Source: Chitinophaga filiformis
Lineage (GTDB): Bacteria; Bacteroidota; Bacteroidia; Chitinophagales; Chitinophagaceae
DNA length: 64,000 bases
Assembly (NCBI RefSeq): GCF_900102545.1
Contig: NZ_FNBN01000001.1
Span: 174,799 to 238,798 of the forward strand
Direction of reading: 5' to 3'
Both the position numbers and the translations under genes were made by a program. The notes under the pieces were generated by a model. It did not search any database. It had not been told where the DNA came from and saw only the letters and a list, made by a program, of their open reading frames with translations. This document shows, piece after piece, positions 54,871 to 63,963 of the stretch (position 1 is its first letter; each line of letters starts with the position of its first letter).

Positions 54871-56241
54871 ATGAAAAACATAAAACAATATATAACTCTT
54901 TCTGTAATTGCTGTTTCGATGGCTGTGACAGGCGTTTCCTGCGCTACCACCATGCCTCCTCAGCAGGCACAGGTTTCTATATCAGGTTTCTATGATGCGT
55001 TGAGTCCTTATGGCCGCTGGACTACCTACGGTAGTTACGGACAGGTGTGGATCCCTAACGCAGGGCCTGACTTTCAACCCTACTCCACTGCCGGTCACTG
55101 GGTATATACTGACTATGGCTGGACCTGGATGTCTGACTATGACTGGGGATGGGCTCCCTTCCACTACGGACGCTGGGCCTTTGATGATGCATATGGATGG
55201 ATGTGGGTACCAGGTACTGAATGGGGACCAGCATGGGTAAGCTGGAGAAACAGCCCTGATTATTATGGATGGGCACCTTTAGGTCCTGGTATGACAATAG
55301 GCGTAAACTTTAATATTCCAGTGGGATACTGGTCTTTCGTACCATGTCAGTATATCACCAGTCCCTATGTGAACAGGTATTATGTGGATAGAGGCAGACG
55401 TGTAAATATTTACAACAATACGACGATCATCAACAATACGACGATCATCAATAACCGGACTTACTACCGTGGCCCTGCCACCCGTGATGTTGAACGTTAT
55501 ACCCGCAGCGAGATCCGTCCGGTACGTGTGGTGAACGACAACCGTCCCGGCCGTGCTACTGTTGATCGTGGTGAGGTAAGGATGTACCGTCCGCAGCCGT
55601 CTGCATTACGTCCTGCCCGTTCAGGTGCAATTACCAATAACGGCCGTGACAATAGCGACAGGAACAATTTCGACAGACCCAATACACCAGGTAGAACAGT
55701 GCGTGTAGACAGAAACAATGATGGTCGTCCGGATAACATTCCAGACCGGAATAATGATGGCCGTCCCGACTACAATCAGCCTGGCAGAACGATAGACAGG
55801 AACAATATTAACCGTCCGGATGTACCGAATAACAACGCTCCCGGCAGGACAATTGAAAATCGTCCGATGAGACCAGAGTTCGACAGGCACAATGACAACC
55901 GTCCATCTGCACCTGTAGCCAGGCCAATGCCTGCTGCTCCATCTGCGAATCCGGTTAATAACAATAACAATCCAAGACCTGACCGTTTCAACAGACCAGA
56001 GTCCCGTCCTATGACGCCGACTCCGGCTCCTGCACCTGCAAGACCGGCACAACCACAGATGCCACGTCCTCAGGAACAACCACGTCAGGCGATGCCTCAG
56101 CCTCGTCAGCAGATGCAACCTCAGGCCCGTCCTCAGATGCAGCCGCAGCCAAGGCCTCAGATGCAGGCAGCTCCCCAGCGTTCAGCAGCGCCTTCAGCAC
56201 CTCGTGGTGGTGAGCGTGCCAACAGGGGCGGCGACAGATAA
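54871..56241 (+). CDS. DUF6600 (YxWGxW-type) lipoprotein with Asn/Arg/Asp repeats
   Basis: 456 residues. Lipobox VSC with lipid Cys24. Residues about 38-175 form the Trp/Tyr/Gly-rich DUF6600 region (LSPYGRWTTYGSYGQVWIP, WGWAPFHYGRW, WAPLGPG). Residues 176-345 are Asn/Arg/Asp-rich repeats and 345-456 are Pro/Gln/Arg-rich, both probably disordered. Two tandem DRNNDGRPD segments (280-288 and 292-300) match the DxNxDGxxD calcium loop. Probably an envelope-surface protein; function unknown. An 18-bp tandem repeat encodes the NNTTII pair near residue 183. Confidence 0.85.
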   Translation: MKNIKQYITLSVIAVSMAVTGVSCATTMPPQQAQVSISGFYDALSPYGRWTTYGSYGQVWIPNAGPDFQPYSTAGHWVYTDYGWTWMSDYDWGWAPFHYGRWAFDDAYGWMWVPGTEWGPAWVSWRNSPDYYGWAPLGPGMTIGVNFNIPVGYWSFVPCQYITSPYVNRYYVDRGRRVNIYNNTTIINNTTIINNRTYYRGPATRDVERYTRSEIRPVRVVNDNRPGRATVDRGEVRMYRPQPSALRPARSGAITNNGRDNSDRNNFDRPNTPGRTVRVDRNNDGRPDNIPDRNNDGRPDYNQPGRTIDRNNINRPDVPNNNAPGRTIENRPMRPEFDRHNDNRPSAPVARPMPAAPSANPVNNNNNPRPDRFNRPESRPMTPTPAPAPARPAQPQMPRPQEQPRQAMPQPRQQMQPQARPQMQPQPRPQMQAAPQRSAAPSAPRGGERANRGGDR

Positions 56242-56242
56242 A

Positions 56243-56767
56243 TCACTGGCAGCCATAAACCTCAAGATAGATTTCACTATTGATTTTTGTAAAGGTATGT
56301 TCCTCCGGGGGCATACCTTTCTGCATTAAGAGCATTGATAGAGGCGCCCCTCCCACCTGATATGGCGGCTGCAGATAAGGGAATGGATACGCTTTAAACC
56401 CCAGTCCCTCATAAAACCGGATACGCCTGATCGCATCCTCAGTATGCGGAGGCTCCACTTCCAGCACCATACGCGGGTGCTCCTGTTCTATCAGGCGCAT
56501 TACACTGCTGCCAATCCCACTCCCCCGCAACGCTGGTGAGATGGCGAAATGTTCTATAAACACAAAATCTGTCAGCTCCCAATAGAATACAAAACCTGCA
56601 TAAATACCTTCATTCTCCAGCAATGCCAATCGTAAAGCACCATTGTTCAGTAACAACTGCTGTGCAGTGAGATTGCGCCTTTCTTCAGGCGGAAACGCCT
56701 GCTCATACAACTCCGCAACATTAGCAGGAATGTTTATGGGTGATATCAAATTCCGAATTGTCAACAT
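56243..56767 (-). CDS. GNAT family acetyltransferase
   Basis: 174 residues. The acetyl-CoA loop is SPALRGSGIGSSVM, followed by MVLEVEPPHTEDAIRRIRFYEGLGFKAYP. Substrate unknown. Its stop is one base from the convergent DUF6600 gene stop. The sequence at 56768-57038 upstream shows no convincing gene. Confidence 0.9.
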   Translation of the reverse strand: MLTIRNLISPINIPANVAELYEQAFPPEERRNLTAQQLLLNNGALRLALLENEGIYAGFVFYWELTDFVFIEHFAISPALRGSGIGSSVMRLIEQEHPRMVLEVEPPHTEDAIRRIRFYEGLGFKAYPFPYLQPPYQVGGAPLSMLLMQKGMPPEEHTFTKINSEIYLEVYGCQ

Positions 56768-57038
56768 CAGGGCAAAGGTAGGTCAAGTAATCCGGTACCG
56801 GGCTGACGCTAATCAGGGTTCAAGGCTGTTTGATGTCAGCCGGTCTGAATACTCGCAAAAAGACGCCCCGAAGCTGTTAATCGCCTTTCTGAACTCGCAT
56901 TCGAAGGTGTATGCGCATTGGATACCACCGCTGGAAGATCGCCGACCAGATAATGAGTAAGTATGTAAGAGTATCCAGCCATTTGTACAGCCTGCAAAAA
57001 GGGTCTTATCCTATTCTGTTCTTTATAGTAATTCATAG

Positions 57039-57144
57039 ATAACCCATCCTCAAACCATATATGACCCATATATAACCCATATCTTTTAAATATGGGTTAT
57101 ATATGGGTCATATATGGCTTATATATGGGTTATATATGGGTTAT
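57039..57144. repeat. Head-to-head 11-bp repeats forming a 28-bp perfect palindrome
   Basis: Five direct units (ATATGGGTTAT, ATATGGGTCAT, ATATGGCTTAT, ATATGGGTTAT, ATATGGGTTAT) run from 57090 to 57144. Four inverted units (two perfect, two degenerate) run from 57039 to 57082. The perfect arms are 57055-57082 and 57090-57117 with the 7-base centre CTTTTAA. A period of 11 is one helical turn, so every unit faces the same side of the DNA. Confidence 0.9.
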
Positions 57145-57289
57145 CTCACCGAATACACTATGGTAAAGACCTTACAAGGATTATATAAAATACTTGTTTT
57201 GTATAAGACTGATAATGAGCCTCATGAATTTTAGGCAAGATTTGTATAAGAAGCTTTTGGAAGAAAAAAGTCAAGATTTTAGGTAGGAA

Positions 57290-57620
57290 AGCTCAGGCTG
57301 CATGAGGTCGCTCAAGCGGGAAAACAATAAAGGAAATTGTCAATTAATGCTACCAGCCGTCCTGAACCAGCTGCGAGCCAGATGGAGACTGCGGGCCTTA
57401 GCCCTTGACGAGCCTCTATACGATTGACAGGAGTTAAGTAGAAATCCGAAGCCCATACGCTTGATAATGCCCAATACTTAGTGCTCGCAAGGGGTACAGC
57501 CCGTAGTTCCATACTGGCATCGCAGCAGGTATCCCCCAGGCAATAAGAAGGGAACGTAAAAATTAAGCAGAAGCCTTCTTGAAAAGGCAAATATGGATCA
57601 ACAAACAGCAATCACAACAT
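57290..57620. other. Unexplained GC-richer segment, possible mobile-element remnant
   Basis: This block is richer in GC than the AT-rich repeats to its left, has a small hairpin GGGC-CTTA-GCCC near 57393, and stays open over 99 codons on the minus strand without resembling a protein I know. It could be the non-coding end of an insertion element or a structured RNA. It lies in the 957-bp gap 56768-57724. Confidence 0.3.
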
Positions 57621-57648
57621 GACAGAGAGTCCAAAAAATCAGGCTACC

Positions 57649-57692
57649 GCTTGTTCTCTGCTAGTTCTCTGCTAGTTCTCTGCTTATTCTCT
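57649..57692. repeat. Four tandem copies of another 11-bp unit
   Basis: GCTTGTTCTCT, GCTAGTTCTCT, GCTAGTTCTCT and GCTTATTCTCT follow head to tail, 33 bases after the stop of the gene at 57725. The unit is unrelated to the 57.1-kb repeat but has the same period. Confidence 0.85.
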
Positions 57693-57724
57693 CAGTACAT
57701 AGTCAATGCCATAATTACAGTTTA

Positions 57725-58327
57725 TCACTGTGGCGTACACAAATAAGGATCAGGATTGCCGGGGGGCGCCGGCTTATTCACAGCCCAACAGAAGTTCATC
57801 GGCTGACTGGTAATACTGAGCAACCGCAAAGCTACCTTCTGGCCTTTCCGGCTGGAAGACGCCTGTACAGATTTCGTGCCCTTGGCCGGCACATCATTGA
57901 TGGTATATTCCTCTGTTTTGAATACTTCGTCATTTCCCCTCATGTACTGTACGGACACAACAACATTATCCAGCGGATACTCCGACTGATTCCGCACAAT
58001 GATCTGCAGATCCTTAATACCTCCCAGGAAGCCGGTACGATAATCACTCGTAGTAACAGCAATAAATTGCTTCCAGTTACGGCGGTAATAAGTACGCCGT
58101 TCAACAAACTGCCCTTCGGAACGCACGCGTACCTCACTCCTATCCGCAATCTGCCGAGCAGTCTGACTATTCACATCCAACGAATGCTTCAGATCACGGT
58201 TTTCATTGATGAGCCGTTCATTTTCTGACAACACCTTCTTCACACGGCTCTGCTGCCTGGAATAACTCAGGACCAGGAAAATCAACAGGAAAATAATTAC
58301 AACGGTATAACCTGCATGTCGCTTCAT
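57725..58327 (-). CDS. Membrane-anchored coiled-coil protein, unknown
   Basis: 200 residues. A membrane helix (VVIIFLLIFLVLSY, about 9-22), a coiled coil (about 28-65, VKKVLSENERLINENRDLKHSL), then a small beta domain (LQIIVRNQSEYPLDNVVVSVQYM) that looks like an FxLYD-type fold. The C-terminus is Pro-rich with two cysteines. Not recognised by family. It follows the TolC gene after 36 bases and may be the last gene of the efflux operon. Confidence 0.65.
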   Translation of the reverse strand: MKRHAGYTVVIIFLLIFLVLSYSRQQSRVKKVLSENERLINENRDLKHSLDVNSQTARQIADRSEVRVRSEGQFVERRTYYRRNWKQFIAVTTSDYRTGFLGGIKDLQIIVRNQSEYPLDNVVVSVQYMRGNDEVFKTEEYTINDVPAKGTKSVQASSSRKGQKVALRLLSITSQPMNFCWAVNKPAPPGNPDPYLCTPQ

Positions 58328-58363
58328 GTCAAGCGAGTAGAAAAAATAATGCCAAGTCCGGAC

Positions 58364-59839
58364 TCATCTTTCTGCGAACTCGTACTTTATCTTCTGTGAC
58401 CGCTCAAAGTCATACAGCGTGAGTAGCCTCACTGTGTAATAAGACGTCCAGAAAGAACGCAGCGCATTTATGTAGTTCTGATTCGCCATGTCCTTCTCCT
58501 GTTGGGCGAGGTTCAGGTCGGTAATGGATATTTTACCTATGAAGTACCGCTGCTTGGTAATTTCATAACGCTGCCTTGCAATGGTATCTGCTTTAGCGGC
58601 ACTCTCCAGCAATTTCTGCTGAATATTGAATTGTTGTGTTTGCAGATAGATCTCCTGCTCGAAACTGCGTTCCTGCTGCTGGATGTCTATCTCTATCAGT
58701 TCCTGGTTCGCTTTGGCCTGTCTGACCCTATTCCGGGCCTTTCCCCAGTCGATAATCGGTATGGCGATACCTACACTCAATAATTGGTTCTGCTGCAAAT
58801 TACCGCCTCCATATGCGTTTTTTATGCTGGCGCCCTGTCTTGCCTGTCCGAAGTTGGCGGAAAGGTTCAGCTGATACCCGTTATTTCCTCTCGCCTCTGC
58901 CACTTCCTGCTCTGCCTGCAGGCGCTGCCTGCGGAAGGCCAATACTGCCTGCCGGTTATCCTGTGCTTCACGCTGAGCGATGTCGAGGGGAATCTGTAGG
59001 GAGGGTACTGTATCCGGCAGGGCTACCTGTATGGTGCTGCCCTTAGGCAATGAGAGGAATTGTGTTAGCTGCCGGTAGGCAATCTCTTTGCTCAGTGTAG
59101 CCTGTTCCAGATTATTGCGGGCGTTCAGTAAGTTCAGTTCTATCTGCAATAGTTCATTTTCCGCAATCTTTCCCAGTTCAAAACGTCCTTTGGAGATCCT
59201 GTACAGGGTATCTGTATTAGCCACATTCTGCTGCAGGATCATCTCCTGTTGTTGTGCCATCAGAGCATCAAAGAAATATCCGGAGGCCTCCAGTCCTGTT
59301 TTTTCCAGCGCTTCTACATACTGCTTTTTCGATTCCTCATACAATAAGGGCTGTATGCGGGCATCCCAGCGATAAGGATTGTACAGCAACATAGGCTGTG
59401 AATAGTTGATGGAGAAAGGCGTGGACAGATAGCTGATACCTGAGGAAGGATCAAATACATCATTGCGCTGCAGGTTGGTGGCAACAGACAACTGACCACC
59501 GGTGAAGGGCACTATCTGCTGAGCGGAGAGACTCATTAAAGTAAATGAGTAAGAGCTGCGGCTGAAGGCATAGGTACCATCCGGCTGACGGATACTCTCA
59601 ATATTCCCCAGAAAGCTGCTGTTGTTGCTGGCCTGTAAACCAAGCTGCGGGCGACGGCCAGCTATATAATATCTGAAAGCATACAGGCTGTTCAATGCAC
59701 TACTGCGCGCTTTATAGTAAGAAGGAGATTGTTGCTGCGCTTGTTGTACAACGCCCTGTAAGGACAATGTTTGTTGGGCACAGGTAACAGTACAGGTGAT
59801 TAGTCCGCAAAAGGTAAACAGAATAGGTATTTTAGTCAT
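58364..59839 (-). CDS. TolC-family outer-membrane efflux protein
   Basis: 491 residues from the chosen ATG at 59839, which gives a clean signal peptide (MTKIPILFTFCGLITCTVTCAQ). A longer form from 59896 would overlap the permease gene by 65 bases and bury the signal peptide, so it is rejected. The two repeats of the outer-membrane efflux domain and long coiled coils (AEQEVAEARGNNGYQL, RYEITKQRYFIGKISITDLNLA) are typical. It forms the outer-membrane channel. Its start overlaps the permease stop by 8 bases. Confidence 0.92.
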   Translation of the reverse strand: MTKIPILFTFCGLITCTVTCAQQTLSLQGVVQQAQQQSPSYYKARSSALNSLYAFRYYIAGRRPQLGLQASNNSSFLGNIESIRQPDGTYAFSRSSYSFTLMSLSAQQIVPFTGGQLSVATNLQRNDVFDPSSGISYLSTPFSINYSQPMLLYNPYRWDARIQPLLYEESKKQYVEALEKTGLEASGYFFDALMAQQQEMILQQNVANTDTLYRISKGRFELGKIAENELLQIELNLLNARNNLEQATLSKEIAYRQLTQFLSLPKGSTIQVALPDTVPSLQIPLDIAQREAQDNRQAVLAFRRQRLQAEQEVAEARGNNGYQLNLSANFGQARQGASIKNAYGGGNLQQNQLLSVGIAIPIIDWGKARNRVRQAKANQELIEIDIQQQERSFEQEIYLQTQQFNIQQKLLESAAKADTIARQRYEITKQRYFIGKISITDLNLAQQEKDMANQNYINALRSFWTSYYTVRLLTLYDFERSQKIKYEFAER

Positions 59840-61181
59840 GTCGCAAACATTCAATCGGGTTCTTATGAGCCGCCTTACGGGCAGGTGAAATACCAAAGAT
59901 GAGTCCTACGGCAGATGCCAGCACGAAGGACAGGAAGATGGAAATGCCTGAAACAATGGTATGGATATCTGCCAGCTTATCCACCAGGTAAGCGCCTGAT
60001 ACGCCCAGTATCACACCGATCACACCTCCGGTAAGACTGATCAGCACTGACTCAAACAGGAACTGCATCACAATGTCTTTCTTCTGCGCACCCAATGCCA
60101 GACGGATGCCTATCTCACGGGTACGTTCCAGCACAGAGGCCAGCATGATGTTCATGATACCAATACCTCCTACCAGGAGTGAAATGCCGGCAATAGCACT
60201 GAGCACAATGTTGAATACGTCTTTCGTCTTCTGCTGCTGTTTGAGCAACTGTTCGGGAATAGTGATCTCGAAATCCAGCACATCATTGTGCCTGCGGCGT
60301 AACATACGACTGATGATCGTCGCTGACTCAGACAATGATTCTGCCGCGTGCACCTGTATTACGAGTTCATCCAGCTGATGAAAGGTCTTGTTCTGCGGAG
60401 CTTCGTTATTTCCTCCGAAGAACATGCCCTGTGGTCCGGCGCCCAGGTATAGCGAGGGATTCTTGTAGCGGATCAGTGATGTCTGAATAGGTATATAGAT
60501 ATCCAGGTTATAGTCCCTGATACCAAGATTTTCTTTAGTGGATTTGCTGATCGTTTTTGCTTCTGTAACACCAATGATCCTCAGCCATTGTGTGCCGCAT
60601 TTAATTGTTTTTCCCAGCGGATCTTCTGCAATAAAGAACTTACGTTTCACATCACTGCCGATGATGCATACACCTTCTCCTGCTACACGCTGGCGTTCAT
60701 TGAATATATCGCCTGCACCGATCTTAATGTTATTGATCTCAAAGAAGGAAGGCTCTACTCCCACTATTTTCAGTTTACTGCTTTTACTACCGTAGATGAT
60801 GTCCTGTTCAAGGATCATCTCCGGACTAATAGCAGCCACTGTAGGAATGATACGGCGGATGCTCTCCGCATCAGCGAGGCTTAGTCCTTTGGAAAAACGG
60901 TTCTTTGTCGCAGCCGTTTTAGCAGCCGATTTATCATCTGACCCCTGTTGCTGTTCTTCTTCTTTCTTCTCTTCCGCCTTGGGTTTGATCACAATGTTAT
61001 TCACACCTACAAGCTTCATCTGATCAAGGATCTCTGCCTGTGCGCCCCTGCCGATAGCCAGCATGGCGATGACAGCCGCGACACCGAAAATGATGCCCAG
61101 CGCCGTGAGGAAAGAACGCAGCCTGTTCGCACCGAGGGAATCCAGGGCGATGTATAGGTTGTTGAAATTACGGTCCAGCAT
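59832..61181 (-). CDS. MacB-type ABC transporter permease (FtsX family), no ATPase domain
   Basis: 449 residues. One N-terminal membrane helix (about 22-44), a large periplasmic MacB_PCD domain with a charged Lys/Glu/Gln insert (about 72-100), then three helices of the FtsX domain (GISLLVGGIGIMNIMLASVLERTREIGIRLALGA). E. coli MacB has an ATPase domain in front; here it is absent and none is encoded next to it. It starts 4 bases after the adaptor gene stop. Confidence 0.92.
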   Translation of the reverse strand: MLDRNFNNLYIALDSLGANRLRSFLTALGIIFGVAAVIAMLAIGRGAQAEILDQMKLVGVNNIVIKPKAEEKKEEEQQQGSDDKSAAKTAATKNRFSKGLSLADAESIRRIIPTVAAISPEMILEQDIIYGSKSSKLKIVGVEPSFFEINNIKIGAGDIFNERQRVAGEGVCIIGSDVKRKFFIAEDPLGKTIKCGTQWLRIIGVTEAKTISKSTKENLGIRDYNLDIYIPIQTSLIRYKNPSLYLGAGPQGMFFGGNNEAPQNKTFHQLDELVIQVHAAESLSESATIISRMLRRRHNDVLDFEITIPEQLLKQQQKTKDVFNIVLSAIAGISLLVGGIGIMNIMLASVLERTREIGIRLALGAQKKDIVMQFLFESVLISLTGGVIGVILGVSGAYLVDKLADIHTIVSGISIFLSFVLASAVGLIFGISPARKAAHKNPIECLRHD

Positions 61182-61185
61182 TACA

Positions 61186-62436
61186 TTATTTTAATGTCGT
61201 TATTTTCATGTCTTTTGCTGATAACGGTTCAGAGAGATAAACAATATCTCCTTCCGCTAATCCTTTTTCAACGATCACTTCTTCATCATTGGATTTACCC
61301 AGCACTACCTGGTGTTTGGAGATGTTGCCGGATTTGCTCAGATAGACATAACTGGTTTTACCGCTGGCGAAAACTGCTTCCAGCGGGATGATCAGCTTAG
61401 CGGGCAACTCGCTGATCAGGATATTATTGGAGGTGGTCATTCCGGGCTTAAGAATGGAATCCACTTTATTGAGTTTGATATTTACTTCAAAAACCTTGGC
61501 TGTGGCGCCGGGACGGGTTTCACCGATGTTGGCCACTGTCTTCACCACCCCTTGCATCTTCACTTCAGGGAAGGCGTCCAGTCCCATGGTCACTTGTTGC
61601 GACTGATGTATTTTACTGATGTCGACTTCATTAATATATACTTTAGACAACATGGTGGAAAGGTCGGGAAGCATGGCTACGCGTGGATCCCAGGAGCGCA
61701 CTACTGAGCCGGTTTTCTTTTTGCCACCGCTGGCCCAGTCATTGATATATACCAGCAATCCATTCTTCGGCGCTTTAATAATAAAGCGGCTCTTCAGTTC
61801 TTCCAACCTTCCTATCTGTTTGCTGAATTCATCTGCTTCACGGCGCGCCTGTATCATTTTTGTGGCTGCCTGTTGTTGTTTGATCTTGTAGTTGTCCTTC
61901 ATCTGTACCAGGTCACGCTGTGCCTTTTCGAGGTCTATCTCTGCCTGCCTGATGGTAGCGGGAGGCTCGTACTTACTCAGTTCCAGGGCCAGTTTTTTCT
62001 GTTCCATCTGGAATTGAAGATTGGTCATCTGATCACGAGCCTCCCTTAATGTAAGTGCTGTATCCAGTGCCGTTTGGGTGACTGTTGAATTGGACTTCTC
62101 GAATGATAGCTGTGCATCGCTGATGCGTTTATTCACCAACGTTGGGTCTAATGTGGCAATATAATCGCCTTCTTTTACATGGGAACCTTCTGCCACCATA
62201 TCCTGGATCTTGATCTCATCATAGATCTGGTTTGCCTGCAGATCTGCAGGTGCAGAAACGTATACAGTATTCTCCGCTTCCAGTTCTCCTGAACTGTTTA
62301 CAACATCACGGAAACTACCTTTACGTACTTTGGCAGTAATGCTGCTATCGGCAGCCTTACCTGAAAACATAAAATAACAGATCGCTAGTACAGGAATGAT
62401 AATGGCAGGCAGCAGCCACCTTCTTTTTTTTAACAT
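61186..62436 (-). CDS. Periplasmic adaptor of an efflux pump (HlyD/MacA-like)
   Basis: 416 residues with an N-terminal membrane anchor (about 9-26), biotinyl-lipoyl halves, a long coiled-coil hairpin (about 95-225), and beta-barrel and membrane-proximal domains (VTMGLDAFPEVKMQGVVKTV, LIIPLEAVFASGKTSYVYL). It bridges the permease and the TolC channel. First gene of the adaptor, permease, TolC group, divergent from the acyltransferase-like gene. Confidence 0.92.
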   Translation of the reverse strand: MLKKRRWLLPAIIIPVLAICYFMFSGKAADSSITAKVRKGSFRDVVNSSGELEAENTVYVSAPADLQANQIYDEIKIQDMVAEGSHVKEGDYIATLDPTLVNKRISDAQLSFEKSNSTVTQTALDTALTLREARDQMTNLQFQMEQKKLALELSKYEPPATIRQAEIDLEKAQRDLVQMKDNYKIKQQQAATKMIQARREADEFSKQIGRLEELKSRFIIKAPKNGLLVYINDWASGGKKKTGSVVRSWDPRVAMLPDLSTMLSKVYINEVDISKIHQSQQVTMGLDAFPEVKMQGVVKTVANIGETRPGATAKVFEVNIKLNKVDSILKPGMTTSNNILISELPAKLIIPLEAVFASGKTSYVYLSKSGNISKHQVVLGKSNDEEVIVEKGLAEGDIVYLSEPLSAKDMKITTLK

Positions 62437-62613
62437 AAGTGGGTAAATGGATTATGAAAGGCCGGGACACAATCAGGCTACAGACACGTTATAAAAGTAA
62501 TCGTCCATTTGAAAAATAAATGTTAAAAGTACCTGCATCAGCAACCATTATCGACAGATGACGTAGTTATGAGTCCCATTTCCCCCACCCTATCGACTAT
62601 CGACTTTAAACAC

Positions 62614-62621
62614 TATTTTTG
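62614..62621 (+). promoter_or_regulatory. -7 box before the acyltransferase-like gene
   Basis: TATTTTTG matches TAnnTTTG and lies 19 bases before the ATG at 62641. It falls inside the longer reading from 62569, which supports the later start. Confidence 0.5.
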
Positions 62622-62640
62622 CACCTCAAATTCGCTCCCT

Positions 62641-63801
62641 ATGGAACTGGTGATCGTCAATAATAAAAAGACAGAAAAGCAATTTCTTGATACGCATGTG
62701 GTCCTGAACAAACATATTCCCGAGTGGATACGTCCGTTAGATAAGGATATCAAACAGGTATTCGATCCCCAGAAGAACAAGGCCTTCAGACAGGGTGAAT
62801 GTATTCGTTGGATACTTAAAGACAATAACGGTAAACTCATCGGGCGTATTGCCGCTTTTGTCAATAAAAAATACAGGACTAAAGGAGATACCCAACCAAC
62901 AGGTGGTGTGGGATTCTTTGATTGCATCGATGACCAGGCGGCTGCCAACCTGCTGTTTGACACCGCCCGCGACTGGCTGAAAGAAAGAGGGATGGAAGCA
63001 ATGGATGGTCCTATCAATTTCGGAGAACGTGATCGCTGGTGGGGATTGCTGGTAGAAGGATTTTATGAGCCGCTGTATGGGATGAACTTCAATCCGCCTT
63101 ACTATAAACAGCTGATGGAAACGTATGGCTTCCAGCCATTCTTCGATCAGATCTGTTATTCCATGGGTGTAGATACGCAGCTACAGGAGAAATTCTTCTC
63201 ACGGCATGCTGCTCTCGCCAAGGACCCGGCCTATCGTGCGGAATATATCAATAAAAAGAACCTGGAGAAATACGCTGGGGATTTCACCACCATCTACAAC
63301 AAGGCCTGGGCCAGGCATGAAGGTGGGAAAGATATTACCAAACAGCAGGCACTGAATATCTTCAAACAGATGGCTCCTGCAATGGACGAGAAAATCGTCT
63401 GGTTTGCGTACCATAATAATGAGCCTGTTGCCTGCTGGCTGAACCTGCCGGAGCTGAACCAGTTCTTTAAACATATGAACGGGAAGTTCGGGGTGCTCCA
63501 GAAATTACAGTTCCTGTACATGAAGCTGATGAAAAAGTGTAAGAAATTCACGGGGATCGTTTTTGGTGTTGTACCCGAGTTTCAGGGTAAAGGAGTGGAT
63601 GCCTTTATGATCGTGGAAGGTGCCAAGGTGATACAGGGGACCCTTTCCTACAGGCAGTATGAGCTGCAATGGATAGGTGATTTTAATCCTAAAATGTTGA
63701 ATATAGCGGAAAGCCTGGGTACGAAGCCCAGCCGTAAGCTGATTACGTATCGTTACCTTTTTGACAGGACGAAGGAATTCAAGCGGCATCCGATTTTGTG
63801 A
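62641..63801 (+). CDS. GNAT-fold acyltransferase-like protein
   Basis: 386 residues starting MELVIVNNKKTEKQFLDTH. The N-terminal half has a GNAT-like segment (GKLIGRIAAFVNKKY, GGVGFFDCIDDQAAANLLFDTARDWL) and PINFGERDRWWGLLVEGF; the C-terminal half has a second one (FGVVPEFQGKGVDAFMIVEGAKV). This is the double-GNAT form found in many Bacteroidota; substrate unknown. The ATG at 62569 would add 24 residues upstream of the probable promoter and is rejected. Confidence 0.82.
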   Translation: MELVIVNNKKTEKQFLDTHVVLNKHIPEWIRPLDKDIKQVFDPQKNKAFRQGECIRWILKDNNGKLIGRIAAFVNKKYRTKGDTQPTGGVGFFDCIDDQAAANLLFDTARDWLKERGMEAMDGPINFGERDRWWGLLVEGFYEPLYGMNFNPPYYKQLMETYGFQPFFDQICYSMGVDTQLQEKFFSRHAALAKDPAYRAEYINKKNLEKYAGDFTTIYNKAWARHEGGKDITKQQALNIFKQMAPAMDEKIVWFAYHNNEPVACWLNLPELNQFFKHMNGKFGVLQKLQFLYMKLMKKCKKFTGIVFGVVPEFQGKGVDAFMIVEGAKVIQGTLSYRQYELQWIGDFNPKMLNIAESLGTKPSRKLITYRYLFDRTKEFKRHPIL

Positions 63802-63813
63802 TAGGGTAAATGC

Positions 63814-63900
63814 ATTCCGGGGACAAATATATTCCGGGATTTATACAAACATATTCCGGGGGCACATTTTCCGGGGCGGATTTTGGGGTTACGCATTCGG
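63814..63900. repeat. Degenerate direct repeats of an ATTCCGGGG motif
   Basis: Copies or near-copies of ATTCCGGGG start near 63814, 63831, 63853 and 63867, with an ATTCGGGG variant near 63894. They lead into the palindromic element at 63914 and look like decayed parts of the same repeat family. Confidence 0.6.
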
Positions 63901-63913
63901 GGGGCACGCATTT

Positions 63914-63963
63914 CCCCGGGGTTGCACCCCGCGCTACAAACAACTAGACTCCTAACGGAGTCT
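63914..63963. repeat. Dispersed palindromic element, third location
   Basis: GGGGT-TGC-ACCCC (63918-63930), GCGCTACAAAC, then AGACTCC-TAAC-GGAGTCT (63946-63963). The second stem differs from the array copy at the middle pair on both sides (C-G becomes T-A), so pairing is kept. Confidence 0.85.

Noticed and set aside
56643..57069. Two overlapping open frames (105 plus, 77 minus) upstream of the acetyltransferase
   Set aside because: One runs antisense through the acetyltransferase gene and the other runs into the 11-bp repeats; neither has a promoter box or recognisable sequence.
59840..59896. Longer start for the TolC gene
   Set aside because: It would overlap the permease gene by 65 bases and place 19 residues before a clean signal peptide.
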